Positions 1 to 8,288 of a stretch of DNA of 64,000 bases are shown here, piece after piece. The notes under the pieces are model-generated. The model worked only from the letters and a program-made list of their open reading frames with translations. It was not told the DNA's origin and searched no databases. Each line of letters starts with the position of its first letter. Position 1 is the stretch's first letter. The position numbers were made by a program, and so were the translations under genes. The stretch covers positions 6,572 to 70,571 of the forward strand of contig JAFAER010000191.1 of NCBI GenBank assembly GCA_023423895.1. The letters run 5' to 3'. The stretch is from Pseudomonadota bacterium. Lineage in GTDB: Bacteria; Myxococcota_A; Polyangia; Polyangiales; Polyangiaceae.

Positions 1-390
1 CTCGCCGGCGAGCTCCGCGATTCCGCGTGCGACGTCGATCTTCGGCTTGGTCACGACATCGACCGCCCCGAGCTCCAGGGCGCGCAGGGTGGTCCGACAC
101 CCGCGCTCCGTGAGGGACGACACCATGAGCACCGGCATCGGGTGCGCGCGCATCAGGCGCTCGAGGAACGCGAGACCGTCCATTCGCGGCATCTCGACGT
201 CGAGCGTGATCACGTCCGGCCGGAGCGTCTGCACGAGCTGCCAAGCGCGGATAGGGTCGGGCGCCGCGCCGACGACCTCGATGCCCGGATCGGACGACAA
301 GATCTGCGTCAAGAGCTGACGCATGAGCGCGGAGTCGTCCACGACGAGCACGCGGACCTTCCCCGAGCCGAGGTTAGAAGAGCGTAACAT
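1..390 (-). CDS. cheB: CheB protein-glutamate methylesterase, N-terminal receiver part (cut by window edge)
   Basis: Only the first 130 codons lie in the window. They encode a response-regulator receiver with acidic pair D18-D19, phosphoacceptor D64 (TLDVEMPRMDG) and a CheB-style alpha4-beta5 stretch (PMPVLMVSSLTERG, then DVVTKPK). The C-terminal esterase domain would continue beyond base 1. In the family, phosphorylated CheB removes methyl groups from, and deamidates, receptor glutamates in the cytoplasm. The ATG lies 17 bases inside the end of the upstream cheR-cheD gene, so translation is probably coupled. A stand-alone receiver is possible but the sequence is typical of CheB. Confidence 0.88.
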   Translation of the reverse strand, partial: MLRSSNLGSGKVRVLVVDDSALMRQLLTQILSSDPGIEVVGAAPDPIRAWQLVQTLRPDVITLDVEMPRMDGLAFLERLMRAHPMPVLMVSSLTERGCRTTLRALELGAVDVVTKPKIDVARGIAELAGE

Positions 391-2056
391 CGGAGCTCCT
401 TCGGCTGGCCCTCTCGAGGAGAGTGGTTCGGTAACGTTCTTCGGTCGCGCAGACGTCGCTCGCAGAGGGCGCTTGCCTGACGAACGCGCGCCCTGTGGTC
501 GGCTCGAACTCCACTTCCATCGCCGTGGCACCTCCGAACCGCGAGCTCACGAGCGCGATCCCTTCCATCTGGAGGAAGCTTCGTACGAACGCCTCGTTCC
601 GCTGTGCGACGCCGGAGCCGAGCGCCGAACGGATCACCGCGGCGGCACCGAAGGCCTTTGCTTTGAGACGACGTCGATCGGCGCCGAGCTTCATCAACTC
701 GTTGATGAGGAGCTCCATCGCGTGGATCCCGAAGCGCGTAGGGAGAAGGGGGTCATCGCCGTCGGGCAGCATGAAGTGGTTCATCCCGCCCACCCGTGCC
801 GACTCGTCCCAGATGCATGCGGTCACGCAGCTTCCGAGCAGCGTGCGCAAGCGAACGTGCTCGCGCGTGGCGTGGACACCGCCCGTCTGGATCGAGATCC
901 TGCCCGGCGCACGGGCAGAGGCCTCGCTGCTGTCCACGACGCGCGACGGCGAACCCGGTCTACGCGCGGGCTGCGCTCGTTCCGGGCTCGTCGCAGCTAC
1001 CGGCCGAGCGGGCGCGTGCACCCGCGGTGCCGGCGCGGCGGGCTCGGACGCGCGTTGCGAAGCTGCATCGGTGTGCGGCGCGTAGACGGTACCGCCGACG
1101 GCCGAAAAGATGTCTCCGAGCCAGCCGAGGTTCTCGGAGTGCCCCGCAAACAGGAACGCGTGTGGATCGAGGTACTTCACGAGCCGGCGATAGAACCGGT
1201 CCTGCGTCGCGTGGTCGAAGTAGATGGTCACGTTTCGGCAGAAGATCGCGTCGAAGCGCGTGCGAATCGGCCACGGGTCAGCCATGAAATTGATCCGCCG
1301 GAACGTGACGAGCTCCTGCAGCTCCGGGCGGACCCGGTACCCGCCGCGCACCGCCTCGAACCAGCGATCGCGAAGCGTGGAGCTCATGCCCTCGAGGCGA
1401 TGCGCGGCGTAGATCGCTTGCTCCGCATGAGCGAGGACGTCGGTGTCGATGTCCGAGGCCAGGATCTTCACGTCCCAGGCCCCCTGCCCGCGCAGCGCGT
1501 CGGCCACGACCATCGCGATCGTCCAGGCCTCTTCCCCCGTGGAGCAGCCGGCGCTCCAGATCCGCAGTCGCCGCGGTGCGCCCCGGGCCACCCTTGCCTT
1601 CGCCTCTTCGAGGACACGCGCCTGGAGGAAGTCGAAGTGATGCGGCTCGCGAAAGAAGTCCGTCTTGTTCGTCGTGATGCAATTGATGAGCGTGCGAAGC
1701 TCGGCGCCCGAGGCGTCGTGCTCGCGCAGGTGCTCGACGTACGCGTCGAAGGTCTCGTAGCCGTAGTGGGCGAGGCGCTTGTTCAGCCGAGCGACGACGA
1801 GCGCCTGCTTCGAGTCGTTGAGCTGGATGCCGGCGTTCTCGTGCAGGATCGCGCGAATGGCTGCGAATGACTTGGCGCTCAGCTTCGGCATGACGACCGC
1901 GTCGTTCTGGCGGACGGCGGAGCGGACGCGCCTCGCCGAGGCGCTGCCGCCACCAGCAGCGGCCGCAGCACCAGCACGAGCACCCGATGAGCGATCGAGG
2001 TCGTGGCCCTTTCGACCGTCCGTTTCTTCCACCGTCGAGGCAACTGCGACGCGCAT
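374..2056 (-). CDS. CheR-CheD fusion: receptor methyltransferase joined to receptor deamidase
   Basis: 560 residues. Residues about 57-330 are a CheR methyltransferase, with SAM motif AGCSTGEE near 170-176, RNVTIYF near 275-281 and AGHSENL near 305. A Pro/Ala/Arg-rich linker (about 330-385) leads to a CheD domain (about 388-545) that keeps its catalytic Cys (LLGSCVTACIWD, C410) and His (GGMNHFMLP, H427). CheR methylates MCP glutamates; CheD deamidates MCP glutamines. The ATG at 2056 is preferred because GGAGA sits 9 bases upstream; a TTG at 2065 and an internal ATG at 1891 are alternatives. The first 55 residues are low complexity. The gene follows the MCP gene by about 40 bases and overlaps cheB. 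Confidence 0.93.
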   Translation of the reverse strand: MRVAVASTVEETDGRKGHDLDRSSGARAGAAAAAGGGSASARRVRSAVRQNDAVVMPKLSAKSFAAIRAILHENAGIQLNDSKQALVVARLNKRLAHYGYETFDAYVEHLREHDASGAELRTLINCITTNKTDFFREPHHFDFLQARVLEEAKARVARGAPRRLRIWSAGCSTGEEAWTIAMVVADALRGQGAWDVKILASDIDTDVLAHAEQAIYAAHRLEGMSSTLRDRWFEAVRGGYRVRPELQELVTFRRINFMADPWPIRTRFDAIFCRNVTIYFDHATQDRFYRRLVKYLDPHAFLFAGHSENLGWLGDIFSAVGGTVYAPHTDAASQRASEPAAPAPRVHAPARPVAATSPERAQPARRPGSPSRVVDSSEASARAPGRISIQTGGVHATREHVRLRTLLGSCVTACIWDESARVGGMNHFMLPDGDDPLLPTRFGIHAMELLINELMKLGADRRRLKAKAFGAAAVIRSALGSGVAQRNEAFVRSFLQMEGIALVSSRFGGATAMEVEFEPTTGRAFVRQAPSASDVCATEERYRTTLLERASRRSSDVTLF

Positions 2057-2096
2057 GGCGATCAATCTCCGACGCTACTTCCGTGTGGGGCTCTGC

Positions 2097-3938
2097 TCAG
2101 AACTCCTCGAATCCGTCGGTGCCATTGGGCTCCGGAGGATTGACGTGGAGAACGGGAGGAGGCACCAGCGACAGCCGCTTGCCCGACTCCGGCGGTGGAC
2201 GTCGACTCTGCGATCGCGCGGCCGGCACCTTCGCTGCCGAAGGAGCAGAAGCTGACGCGACGGCACGCGTCGCTCGGAGGCGTGCGGCCGGCGCAGACGC
2301 GGCGCTCGGCTGCGGGAGCACGCGAGCAGGAGCTCCTTCCCGAACGGTCCGCGCAGGGACGGCGCTGGCGACGTGCACGTTCCTGGCACCACCTTCGTCG
2401 AGACGGAATCGCGCCACCAGGTTCTGGAGCTGCTCGGCGTGACTCGTGAGAGACCGAGCGGTCGCGCTGAGCTCCTCGGTCTGCGCCGCGTTCGCTTGCG
2501 TGATCTGGTCCATCTGCGTGACGGCCTTGTTCACCTGCTGGACGCCCGCATCCTGCTCTCGCGACGCCGCGGCGATCTCGCTGACGATGTCCGTCACGCG
2601 CTTCACCGAGGTGACGATCTCGTGGAGCGTTTGCCCCGAGTCGTTCACGTGCTTCGAGCCAGTCTCGATCGTTCCGACCGAGTCGACGATGAGCCCCTTG
2701 ATCTCCTTGGCCGCCGTCGCGCTCCGTTGGGCGAGGTTGCGCACCTCGGCCGCGACGACCGCGAAGCCGCGGCCCTGCTCGCCGGCACGCGCCGCCTCGA
2801 CGGCGGCGTTGAGCGCGAGAAGGTTCGTCTGAAACGCGATCTCGTCGATCGCGGTGATGATCTCGGCGATCTTCTTGGACGCCGTCGTGATGTCACCCAT
2901 CGCGCCGACTGCAGAGTCGACGACTGCCCCCCCCTTCTCGGCGACGTCGCGCGACGAGGTCGCTAGCTGCGCGGCCCGCTGCGCGTTGTCGGCGTTCTGG
3001 CGCACCGTGGAGGTGATCTCCTCCAGGCTCGCCGCCGTCTCTTCGAGGCTCGCCGCCTGCCTCTGAGCGCCGCCCGCGATCTCCGAAGACGCGGACGAGA
3101 GCTGATGCGAGGCACCGGCGAGTTCCATCGCCACGGAGCGGACGTCGCCAAGCACGTCGCGCATCGAATCGACGGCCCGGTCGAGCGACCGCGCGAGCTC
3201 GCCGACCTCATCGCGGGTCGTGAGCCCGACATGCTCGGTGAAGTCGCCCTCGGCGACCTTCTCCAGCACCCCCGCAGCTCGTTGCAGCGGCGACGCGATG
3301 GTCCGAGCGACCATCATGAGGAGGGCGAATCCGAGCACGATCCCGAGCGTCGCGCCCCCGATGATGAGCTGACGAGACCGCAGGTACAGCGTCTCGGCAT
3401 CCGCGACGCTCTGAGTGGCGGAGTCGGTCTTGACCTTCGTCACCGCGAGGATCGCGCTTTCGGTCCTCTTGAGGACCTCACGGGAAATGACCTGCGCCTC
3501 GACCGCGCCCTTCTTGTCACCGGAGAGAGCGCGCTGCAGGACGACGGAGCACGCGCTCTCGTATTCCCGCGCGAGGTTCCGGGCCTCGGCCATCCGCGCC
3601 TTCGACTCGGGCGTGGACATCGTCCGCTCCGCGGCATCGAGATGCTCGTGGAGCTGGCGCATGTCGATCTCGTAGTCGCGACGGTCCTGTTCCAGCTTGC
3701 CCGGCTCGGTGTCCAGCATGCTCTGGCGCAGCGACCTCCCGACGCGAGCAATGCTCGCCTGCGCGAGACCGAGCTCCACGACGCCCGTGGCTTCACGTGC
3801 GAGGAGGGTCCCCATGGCCGCGTTGAGGCTGTTCATTCCCGAGACGCCGAGCCAGGCGACCAGTGTGATGAGGACGCCCACGACCGCGAAGGTGGCCATG
3901 AGCTTCGAACGCGTCTTGAGATCGTTGAACCACTTCAT
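2097..3938 (-). CDS. Methyl-accepting chemotaxis protein, membrane bound
   Basis: 613 residues. TM1 is at about 14-33 and TM2 at about 191-212. Between them is a periplasmic helical domain of about 155 residues (four-helix-bundle type). HAMP follows at about 212-264, then a long signalling coiled coil with the conserved hairpin tip EIAFQTNLLALNAAVEAARA near 366-385. The C-terminus is a basic Pro/Ala-rich tail of about 90 residues ending in GFEEF, which fits the aromatic-x-x-aromatic pentapeptide that tethers CheR/CheB in other bacteria. GAAGAGG precedes the ATG. It lies in the che operon between cheW and cheR-cheD, so it is probably a receptor for that array. The ligand cannot be told from sequence. 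Confidence 0.95.
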   Translation of the reverse strand: MKWFNDLKTRSKLMATFAVVGVLITLVAWLGVSGMNSLNAAMGTLLAREATGVVELGLAQASIARVGRSLRQSMLDTEPGKLEQDRRDYEIDMRQLHEHLDAAERTMSTPESKARMAEARNLAREYESACSVVLQRALSGDKKGAVEAQVISREVLKRTESAILAVTKVKTDSATQSVADAETLYLRSRQLIIGGATLGIVLGFALLMMVARTIASPLQRAAGVLEKVAEGDFTEHVGLTTRDEVGELARSLDRAVDSMRDVLGDVRSVAMELAGASHQLSSASSEIAGGAQRQAASLEETAASLEEITSTVRQNADNAQRAAQLATSSRDVAEKGGAVVDSAVGAMGDITTASKKIAEIITAIDEIAFQTNLLALNAAVEAARAGEQGRGFAVVAAEVRNLAQRSATAAKEIKGLIVDSVGTIETGSKHVNDSGQTLHEIVTSVKRVTDIVSEIAAASREQDAGVQQVNKAVTQMDQITQANAAQTEELSATARSLTSHAEQLQNLVARFRLDEGGARNVHVASAVPARTVREGAPARVLPQPSAASAPAARLRATRAVASASAPSAAKVPAARSQSRRPPPESGKRLSLVPPPVLHVNPPEPNGTDGFEEF

Positions 3939-3952
3939 GACCCTCTTCCTCT

Positions 3953-4447
3953 TCAGTCGGCGGCGATGCGCGCGAGCTCGGGGTCCCCCACCGCCTTGTC
4001 GATGTCGAGAGCGAGCACGAGGCGCTCGCCCACCTTCGCGAGGCCGCGAAGGAACGACGTGTCGACGGAGCCGCCGAAGTCCGGCGCAGCCTCGATGTCC
4101 TCGGCCCGGAGGACCAGGACATCACTCACCGCGTCGACGACCATGCCGACGACCTTGTTGCCGACGTTGATGATGATGATGACCGTGAACCTGTCGTAGG
4201 GCACGGGCGCCATACCGAAGCGCTCCCGGAGGCCCACGACGGGGACCACGGTGCCTCGAAGGTTGATGACCCCCTTGATGTAGTGCGGCGCGTTCGGGAT
4301 CGGCGTGATCGCCGTGTAGCCCTTGATCTCCTGAACCTTCAGGATGTCGATCGCGTACTCCTCGGCTTCGAGGCGGAAGGTCAGGAACTGACCTTCGTTG
4401 GAGCTACGGATCGCGGTGTTGGCAGACGTTGCCGGTGCGATGTTCAT
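3953..4447 (-). CDS. cheW: CheW coupling protein
   Basis: 164 residues with a single CheW-like SH3 fold domain. Recognisable stretches are FLTFRLEAEEYAIDILKVQE, ITPIPNAPHYIKGVINLRGT and VVPVVGLRERFG. It links receptor hairpins to the P5 domain of CheA in the cytoplasmic array. Its ATG overlaps the cheA stop (ATGA), and it is followed after 14 bases by the MCP gene, so the three are co-translated parts of one signalling unit. Confidence 0.95.
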   Translation of the reverse strand: MNIAPATSANTAIRSSNEGQFLTFRLEAEEYAIDILKVQEIKGYTAITPIPNAPHYIKGVINLRGTVVPVVGLRERFGMAPVPYDRFTVIIIINVGNKVVGMVVDAVSDVLVLRAEDIEAAPDFGGSVDTSFLRGLAKVGERLVLALDIDKAVGDPELARIAAD

Positions 4448-6435
4448 TCCAGTCCCTTTCGTGACGCCATGGTGGCGCGCATGACGATGCCCTGTACGTC
4501 GAGGATCAACGCGACTCGGCCATCGCCGAGGATGGTCGCGCCCGTGATCCCGTCGACCTTGCGGTAGTGGGCTTCGAGCGACTTCACGACGACCTGCGCC
4601 TGACCGAGGAGCTCGTCGACGAGGATCGCCGCACGTGTCCGGCCGGCTTCGACGACGCAGACGAGCGCCCGCGTCGGATCCGTCTCCCTCGGCTCGATCC
4701 CGAGCTCCTCGTGCAGTCTGACGAGCCGGATCGGCTCGCCGCGAACACGCACCAGCTCGCCACGACCGAGCACGCTCGACACCTGGTCCGCCGTCGGGCG
4801 GAAGGATTCGACGATCGAGAGCAGCGGCGCGACGAACACCTGGTCGCCGACCCCGACCGAGAGCCCCTCCATGATCGCCATCGTGAGCGGAAGCTGGATC
4901 CGCATCGTCGACCCACGCCCTGCTTCGGTGTGGAAGACGATCGTTCCGCCCAGGCCTTCGACGTTTCGCTTCACGACGTCCATGCCGACGCCGCGACCGG
5001 AGACGTCCGTGACCTTGGCGGCCGTCGAGAAGCCGGGCGCGAAGATGAGCGCGTGGATCTCTTCGTCCGTCGGGGTATCCCCGGGCGCGAGCAAGCCGAG
5101 CGCGATGGCCTTCTGCCGAACGCGCTCCGTCTGGATGCCACGGCCGTCGTCGGTGATCTCGACGATGACGCGTCCACCTTCGTGGAGCGCGCGGAGCGTG
5201 ATGACGCCTTCTTCGGACTTGCCCGAGGCGCTCCGCACGTCCGGCATCTCGATGCCGTGGTCGGCGGCATTCCGGACCAGGTGCGTCAGCGGGTCGGCCA
5301 GCAGCTCGACCATTCCCTTGTCGAGCTCCGTGTCTTCTCCGAGGAGCTCGAGACGGATCTTCTTACCCATCGTCGCGGCGATGTCGCGAACGACGCGCGG
5401 GAAGCGCTGGAAGACGACGCCGATCGGCACCATCCGCACGGCCATGACCCGGTCCTGGAGCTCGCGCGTGTTCCGATTCATGGCCGCGATCGCCTCGCGG
5501 AGGCGAAGTGCCCCTTCGGGGCTCGGATCGTCGACGGCAGCGGCCACCATCGACTGCGAGATCACGAGCTCCCCGACGAGGTCGATGAGCCGATCGAGCT
5601 TCTCGGTCGTGACACGCACCGTCCCGCCGGCAGCCGCGGCCGTCTTCACGGCGGCGGGCGCAGCGTCCGCAACGTGCGCGGAGGTGTCTTGTGGCACCGC
5701 TTCCTTCGCTTCCTCGCTCTTCGTGATCTCGATGCGGCTCGAGTCCTCCACGAACGCGAAGACGTCCCGGATGGCGGCCTCGCCCGCGGTCCCTGCGAGC
5801 GTGACCTTCCAGCCGAGGTAGCTCACCTCCGGATTCATCTCCTCGAGCGACGGCAGCGCGGAGAGATCGGCCTCGATCGAGACGACCTCACCGAGCTCGC
5901 AAAGATCGCGGACGACGAGCAGCGGGTCCATCCCGGTCCGGAACAGCTCGGGCTCCGGGACGAAGACGACGTTCATCGTCTCCTTCGAAGATGACGCCGC
6001 AGTCGCGGCCCCAGCGATCGCGGCCGCCTCGGGGACCGCCGTCGACTGCGAGGCCGCAAGCAACTCCTTGGCCAGCTCCTCGAGGCCCGAGGGCGCTGGC
6101 GAGCCTTCGCGGGTGGCTGCTACGAGCAAACGCAGCAAGTCGACCGCACGGAGGAGCAGGCCGGAGAGCGCGGGTGTCGCCGCCATCTCGCCGCTCCGCA
6201 GGCGGTCGAGCAGCGCCTCGAGCGCATGCGTGAACCGCATGATCTCGCCGAAGCCGAAGGTACCGCTGGCGCCCTTGATGGAGTGCGCCGCGCGGAAGAT
6301 CTTCGCCAGCAGCTCGCGATCGTCGGGGTTCTCCTCGAGCTCGAGGAGGGTGCCCTCCATCGTCACGAGGTGCTCCTCGGCCTCATCGAAGAATGCGGCG
6401 TGAAACGCGCTGACATCGATCTTGACGGCGTTCAT
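4444..6435 (-). CDS. cheA: CheA chemotaxis histidine kinase
   Basis: 663 residues. Domains in order: P1/Hpt with phosphoacceptor H51 (AAHSIKGASGTFG); a response-regulator-binding P2-like domain (about 150-235, including LGWKVTL); P3 dimerisation helices; an HATPase domain with an N-box (VRNAADHGIE) and G-box (DDGRGIQ, DVSGRGVGMDVV); and a C-terminal CheW-like P5. It phosphorylates CheY and CheB in response to receptor state. The ATG at 6435 lies 7 bases after the cheY stop; an upstream TTG two codons earlier is less likely. The stop overlaps the start of cheW. Confidence 0.96.
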   Translation of the reverse strand: MNAVKIDVSAFHAAFFDEAEEHLVTMEGTLLELEENPDDRELLAKIFRAAHSIKGASGTFGFGEIMRFTHALEALLDRLRSGEMAATPALSGLLLRAVDLLRLLVAATREGSPAPSGLEELAKELLAASQSTAVPEAAAIAGAATAASSSKETMNVVFVPEPELFRTGMDPLLVVRDLCELGEVVSIEADLSALPSLEEMNPEVSYLGWKVTLAGTAGEAAIRDVFAFVEDSSRIEITKSEEAKEAVPQDTSAHVADAAPAAVKTAAAAGGTVRVTTEKLDRLIDLVGELVISQSMVAAAVDDPSPEGALRLREAIAAMNRNTRELQDRVMAVRMVPIGVVFQRFPRVVRDIAATMGKKIRLELLGEDTELDKGMVELLADPLTHLVRNAADHGIEMPDVRSASGKSEEGVITLRALHEGGRVIVEITDDGRGIQTERVRQKAIALGLLAPGDTPTDEEIHALIFAPGFSTAAKVTDVSGRGVGMDVVKRNVEGLGGTIVFHTEAGRGSTMRIQLPLTMAIMEGLSVGVGDQVFVAPLLSIVESFRPTADQVSSVLGRGELVRVRGEPIRLVRLHEELGIEPRETDPTRALVCVVEAGRTRAAILVDELLGQAQVVVKSLEAHYRKVDGITGATILGDGRVALILDVQGIVMRATMASRKGLE

Positions 6436-6442
6436 GAGCAAC

Positions 6443-6814
6443 TCAGGGCAGGACTTTGGCGACGACCTGGAGCATCTGCTCCGGATTGAAAGGCTTCACG
6501 AGCCAGCCCGTCGCGCCGGCTGCCTTGCCTTCCTTCTTCTTCGTGTCCTGGGACTCGGTCGTGAGCATCAGGATCGGCGTGAACTTGTGGTCCGCCGTAG
6601 CCCGCACCTCGCGCACGAACGCGATGCCATCCATCACCGGCATGTTCACGTCGGTGATGATGATCGACACCTTGCCGGCCGCTGCTTTGAGCTTGGCCAG
6701 AGCGTCGCGTCCGTCACAGCCTTCGATCACGTCGAAGCCCGCCTGCGCGAGCGTGAAGCTCACGAGCTGCCGCATCGACGTCGAGTCGTCCACGATGAGC
6801 GCCGTCTTACGCAC
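6443..6814 (-). CDS. cheY: CheY-like single-domain response regulator
   Basis: 123 residues from a GTG start. It is a receiver only: acidic pair D9-D10 (LIVDDSTSMRQLV), phosphoacceptor D55 (IITDVNMPVMDG), a conserved Thr (MLTTES) and Lys (WLVKPF). The GTG is chosen because the receiver fold begins there and GGTGGA/AGGAG lie just upstream; a longer in-frame extension to 6907 would add a basic, low-complexity N-terminus overlapping the STAS gene further. The start overlaps the STAS gene end by 8 bases. CheA just downstream is the expected phosphodonor. The output could be a motor or a non-flagellar target; no motility gene is in the window. Confidence 0.92.
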   Translation of the reverse strand: MRKTALIVDDSTSMRQLVSFTLAQAGFDVIEGCDGRDALAKLKAAAGKVSIIITDVNMPVMDGIAFVREVRATADHKFTPILMLTTESQDTKKKEGKAAGATGWLVKPFNPEQMLQVVAKVLP

Positions 6815-7160
6815 GTTCCACCTGCTCCTTCTCTCTTCCCTGATCTCGTTCTTCGTCCTGCGTGACCGCCGCGGCTGCGGCGCGTCCGATACCGAGCACC
6901 GACCCAAGCCCAGCCGTGACGAGCAACCCGCTCACCGCCTCGGAGAGGCCGATCAGCTCGAGCTTCGCGCCGCGAGCCTCGAGCGCTCGTCCGAGCGCCA
7001 CGAGCACCTGCGCGCCCGCCGCGTCGATCCGCTCGACCCCCGTGCAGTCGAACACCACGTCGCCCGCGGCCGTACCCGCTGATTCCAGCGCGATCGCGTG
7101 CAGCTCAGCCGCACGCGCCACATCGAGCGCTCCCGTGAGCGCACGCGTCGATGCCGTCAT
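6807..7160 (-). CDS. STAS-domain protein heading the che operon
   Basis: 117 residues. It has the STAS fold of anti-sigma-factor antagonists (VVFDCTGVERIDAAGAQVLVAL), but the position that is the phosphorylated Ser/Thr in SpoIIAA-type proteins (DSSG) is Ala here (DAAG). It therefore probably acts as a non-phosphorylated scaffold or partner rather than a classical switch. The C-terminus is charged (DEERDQGREKEQVE). AGGAG lies 7 bases before the ATG. It is the first gene of the minus-strand che operon and overlaps cheY, as in other chemosensory operons that carry a STAS gene. The partner is unknown. Confidence 0.85.
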   Translation of the reverse strand: MTASTRALTGALDVARAAELHAIALESAGTAAGDVVFDCTGVERIDAAGAQVLVALGRALEARGAKLELIGLSEAVSGLLVTAGLGSVLGIGRAAAAAVTQDEERDQGREKEQVERA

Positions 7161-7183
7161 GAGTCGTCTCCTCGGGAGTCAAA

Positions 7184-7270
7184 AACGGCCACCGCCGCCG
7201 TGACATAAGGGCCGTAGGGCCAGGTCAGCTCGTCGGCGTTGCGGCTTGATCTTCCCCGGCGGCGGCCGTT
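7184..7270. promoter_or_regulatory. Imperfect inverted repeat in the divergent che / mcp promoter region
   Basis: The 120-base divergent spacer between the STAS gene (minus) and the soluble MCP gene (plus) holds AACGGCCACCGCCGCC at 7184-7199 and its near reverse complement GGCGGCGGCCGTT at 7258-7270, differing by one inserted base. Such arms could form a cruciform or bind a dimeric regulator controlling both directions. No sigma-70 boxes were convincing in this GC-rich spacer. The regulatory role is inference. Confidence 0.3.
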
Positions 7271-7280
7271 TCCCCAATCG

Positions 7281-8234
7281 ATGAGCCACTGTCCGGACTG
7301 CCCTTCAGATCGAGGTCTGCTCCAGACCGTGCGCGGAGCCCTCGAACAAGACGTTCCTCAGCTCCGGTCGGAGCTGGGACAGGTGCAGACGCTCGTGCGC
7401 GACGCGATCGTCAGTGCGCAGGAGGCGTTCTACGCGCTCGCGGAACGTGTGCGCCGCCAGCGAACGCTCATCGGAGAGGTCGTCGCGCGAAGCAACCAGA
7501 CGACGAGCGACGCCGTCAGCATCGAGGACTTCATCGACGAGATCCGGCCGCTCTTCGACGCGCTCACCAACGAGATCTCGCGCAGCGGAGCCGAGGCGGT
7601 GTCCGGCGTCGCGAAGATGGACGAGATGTCGACGGCGCTCGAACGTGTCTTCCGCCAGCTCGCGCAGGTCGAGGACATCGCGATGCAGACGAACATGCTC
7701 GCCATCAACGCAACGATCGAGGCGGCACGTGCGGGGAAACAGGGCCTCGGCTTCGGCGTCGTCGCGAAGGAGGTCCGAAGCCTTTCCCAGTCGTCGCGTG
7801 CCCTCAACGAGCGCATCGTCGACGAGGTCAACACGACGCGCCGGCTGATCGCCGATCTCGGAACGACGGTCCGACGCATGTCCGATACGGGCGCGGAGAC
7901 CTCGGCGACGGCACGCCTGGGCACGGACACCGCCCTCGCCCGCCTTGCTGCTCTCGACGCGCGAATGTCCACGGCGCTCGTGGAGCTCACGGCGGTCGCC
8001 GAGGAGACCGACGCCTACGCCGCAACGGCGGTTCGAGCGCTTCAGTTCGAGGACATGGTCACGCAGCTCCTCGCCTGCTCGCTAAAGCGGCTCGATCGCC
8101 TCGAGTCCGTCGCACGCGTCCTCGACCTCGCGCCCGCGGAGGCAGCCGAGAAGATCGGCGCGACCTACGCAGAGGACGTTCGTTCACCCGTGACCCAGAC
8201 GTCGATCGCGACGGGCGACGTCGAGTTGTTCTGA
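7281..8234 (+). CDS. Soluble methyl-accepting chemotaxis-like protein
   Basis: 317 residues with no membrane segment. The N-terminus is short and carries a CPDC motif (residues 4-7). The MCP hairpin tip is clear (IAMQTNMLAINATIEAARAG, near 133-152, then GFGVVAKEVRSLS). A late QFEDMVTQLL helix resembles that of cytoplasmic receptors. The ATG at 7281 is preferred to an upstream TTG, since the extension is Arg/Pro-rich. It is divergent from the che operon and is probably a cytoplasmic receptor or array component. The CPDC pair might bind metal or sense redox, which is inference. Confidence 0.88.
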   Translation: MSHCPDCPSDRGLLQTVRGALEQDVPQLRSELGQVQTLVRDAIVSAQEAFYALAERVRRQRTLIGEVVARSNQTTSDAVSIEDFIDEIRPLFDALTNEISRSGAEAVSGVAKMDEMSTALERVFRQLAQVEDIAMQTNMLAINATIEAARAGKQGLGFGVVAKEVRSLSQSSRALNERIVDEVNTTRRLIADLGTTVRRMSDTGAETSATARLGTDTALARLAALDARMSTALVELTAVAEETDAYAATAVRALQFEDMVTQLLACSLKRLDRLESVARVLDLAPAEAAEKIGATYAEDVRSPVTQTSIATGDVELF

Positions 8235-8259
8235 GCGGGCTCTGCATCGGCAGGCCCGC
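8235..8259 (+). terminator. Strong hairpin just after the soluble MCP gene
   Basis: Directly after the TGA stop, GCGGGC (8235-8240) pairs with GCCCGC (8254-8259), and inside it CTGC (8242-8245) pairs with GCAG (8250-8253) around an ATCG tetraloop, with one bulged T. No U-tract follows, so it may end transcription inefficiently, protect the 3' end, or act with Rho. Confidence 0.55.
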
Positions 8260-8288
8260 CTCGTCATCGAGGTCGAGGACAGCGCGTC

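Noticed and set aside
4567..5994. A 475-residue plus-strand frame
   Set aside because: It is antisense to cheA and has shadow composition.
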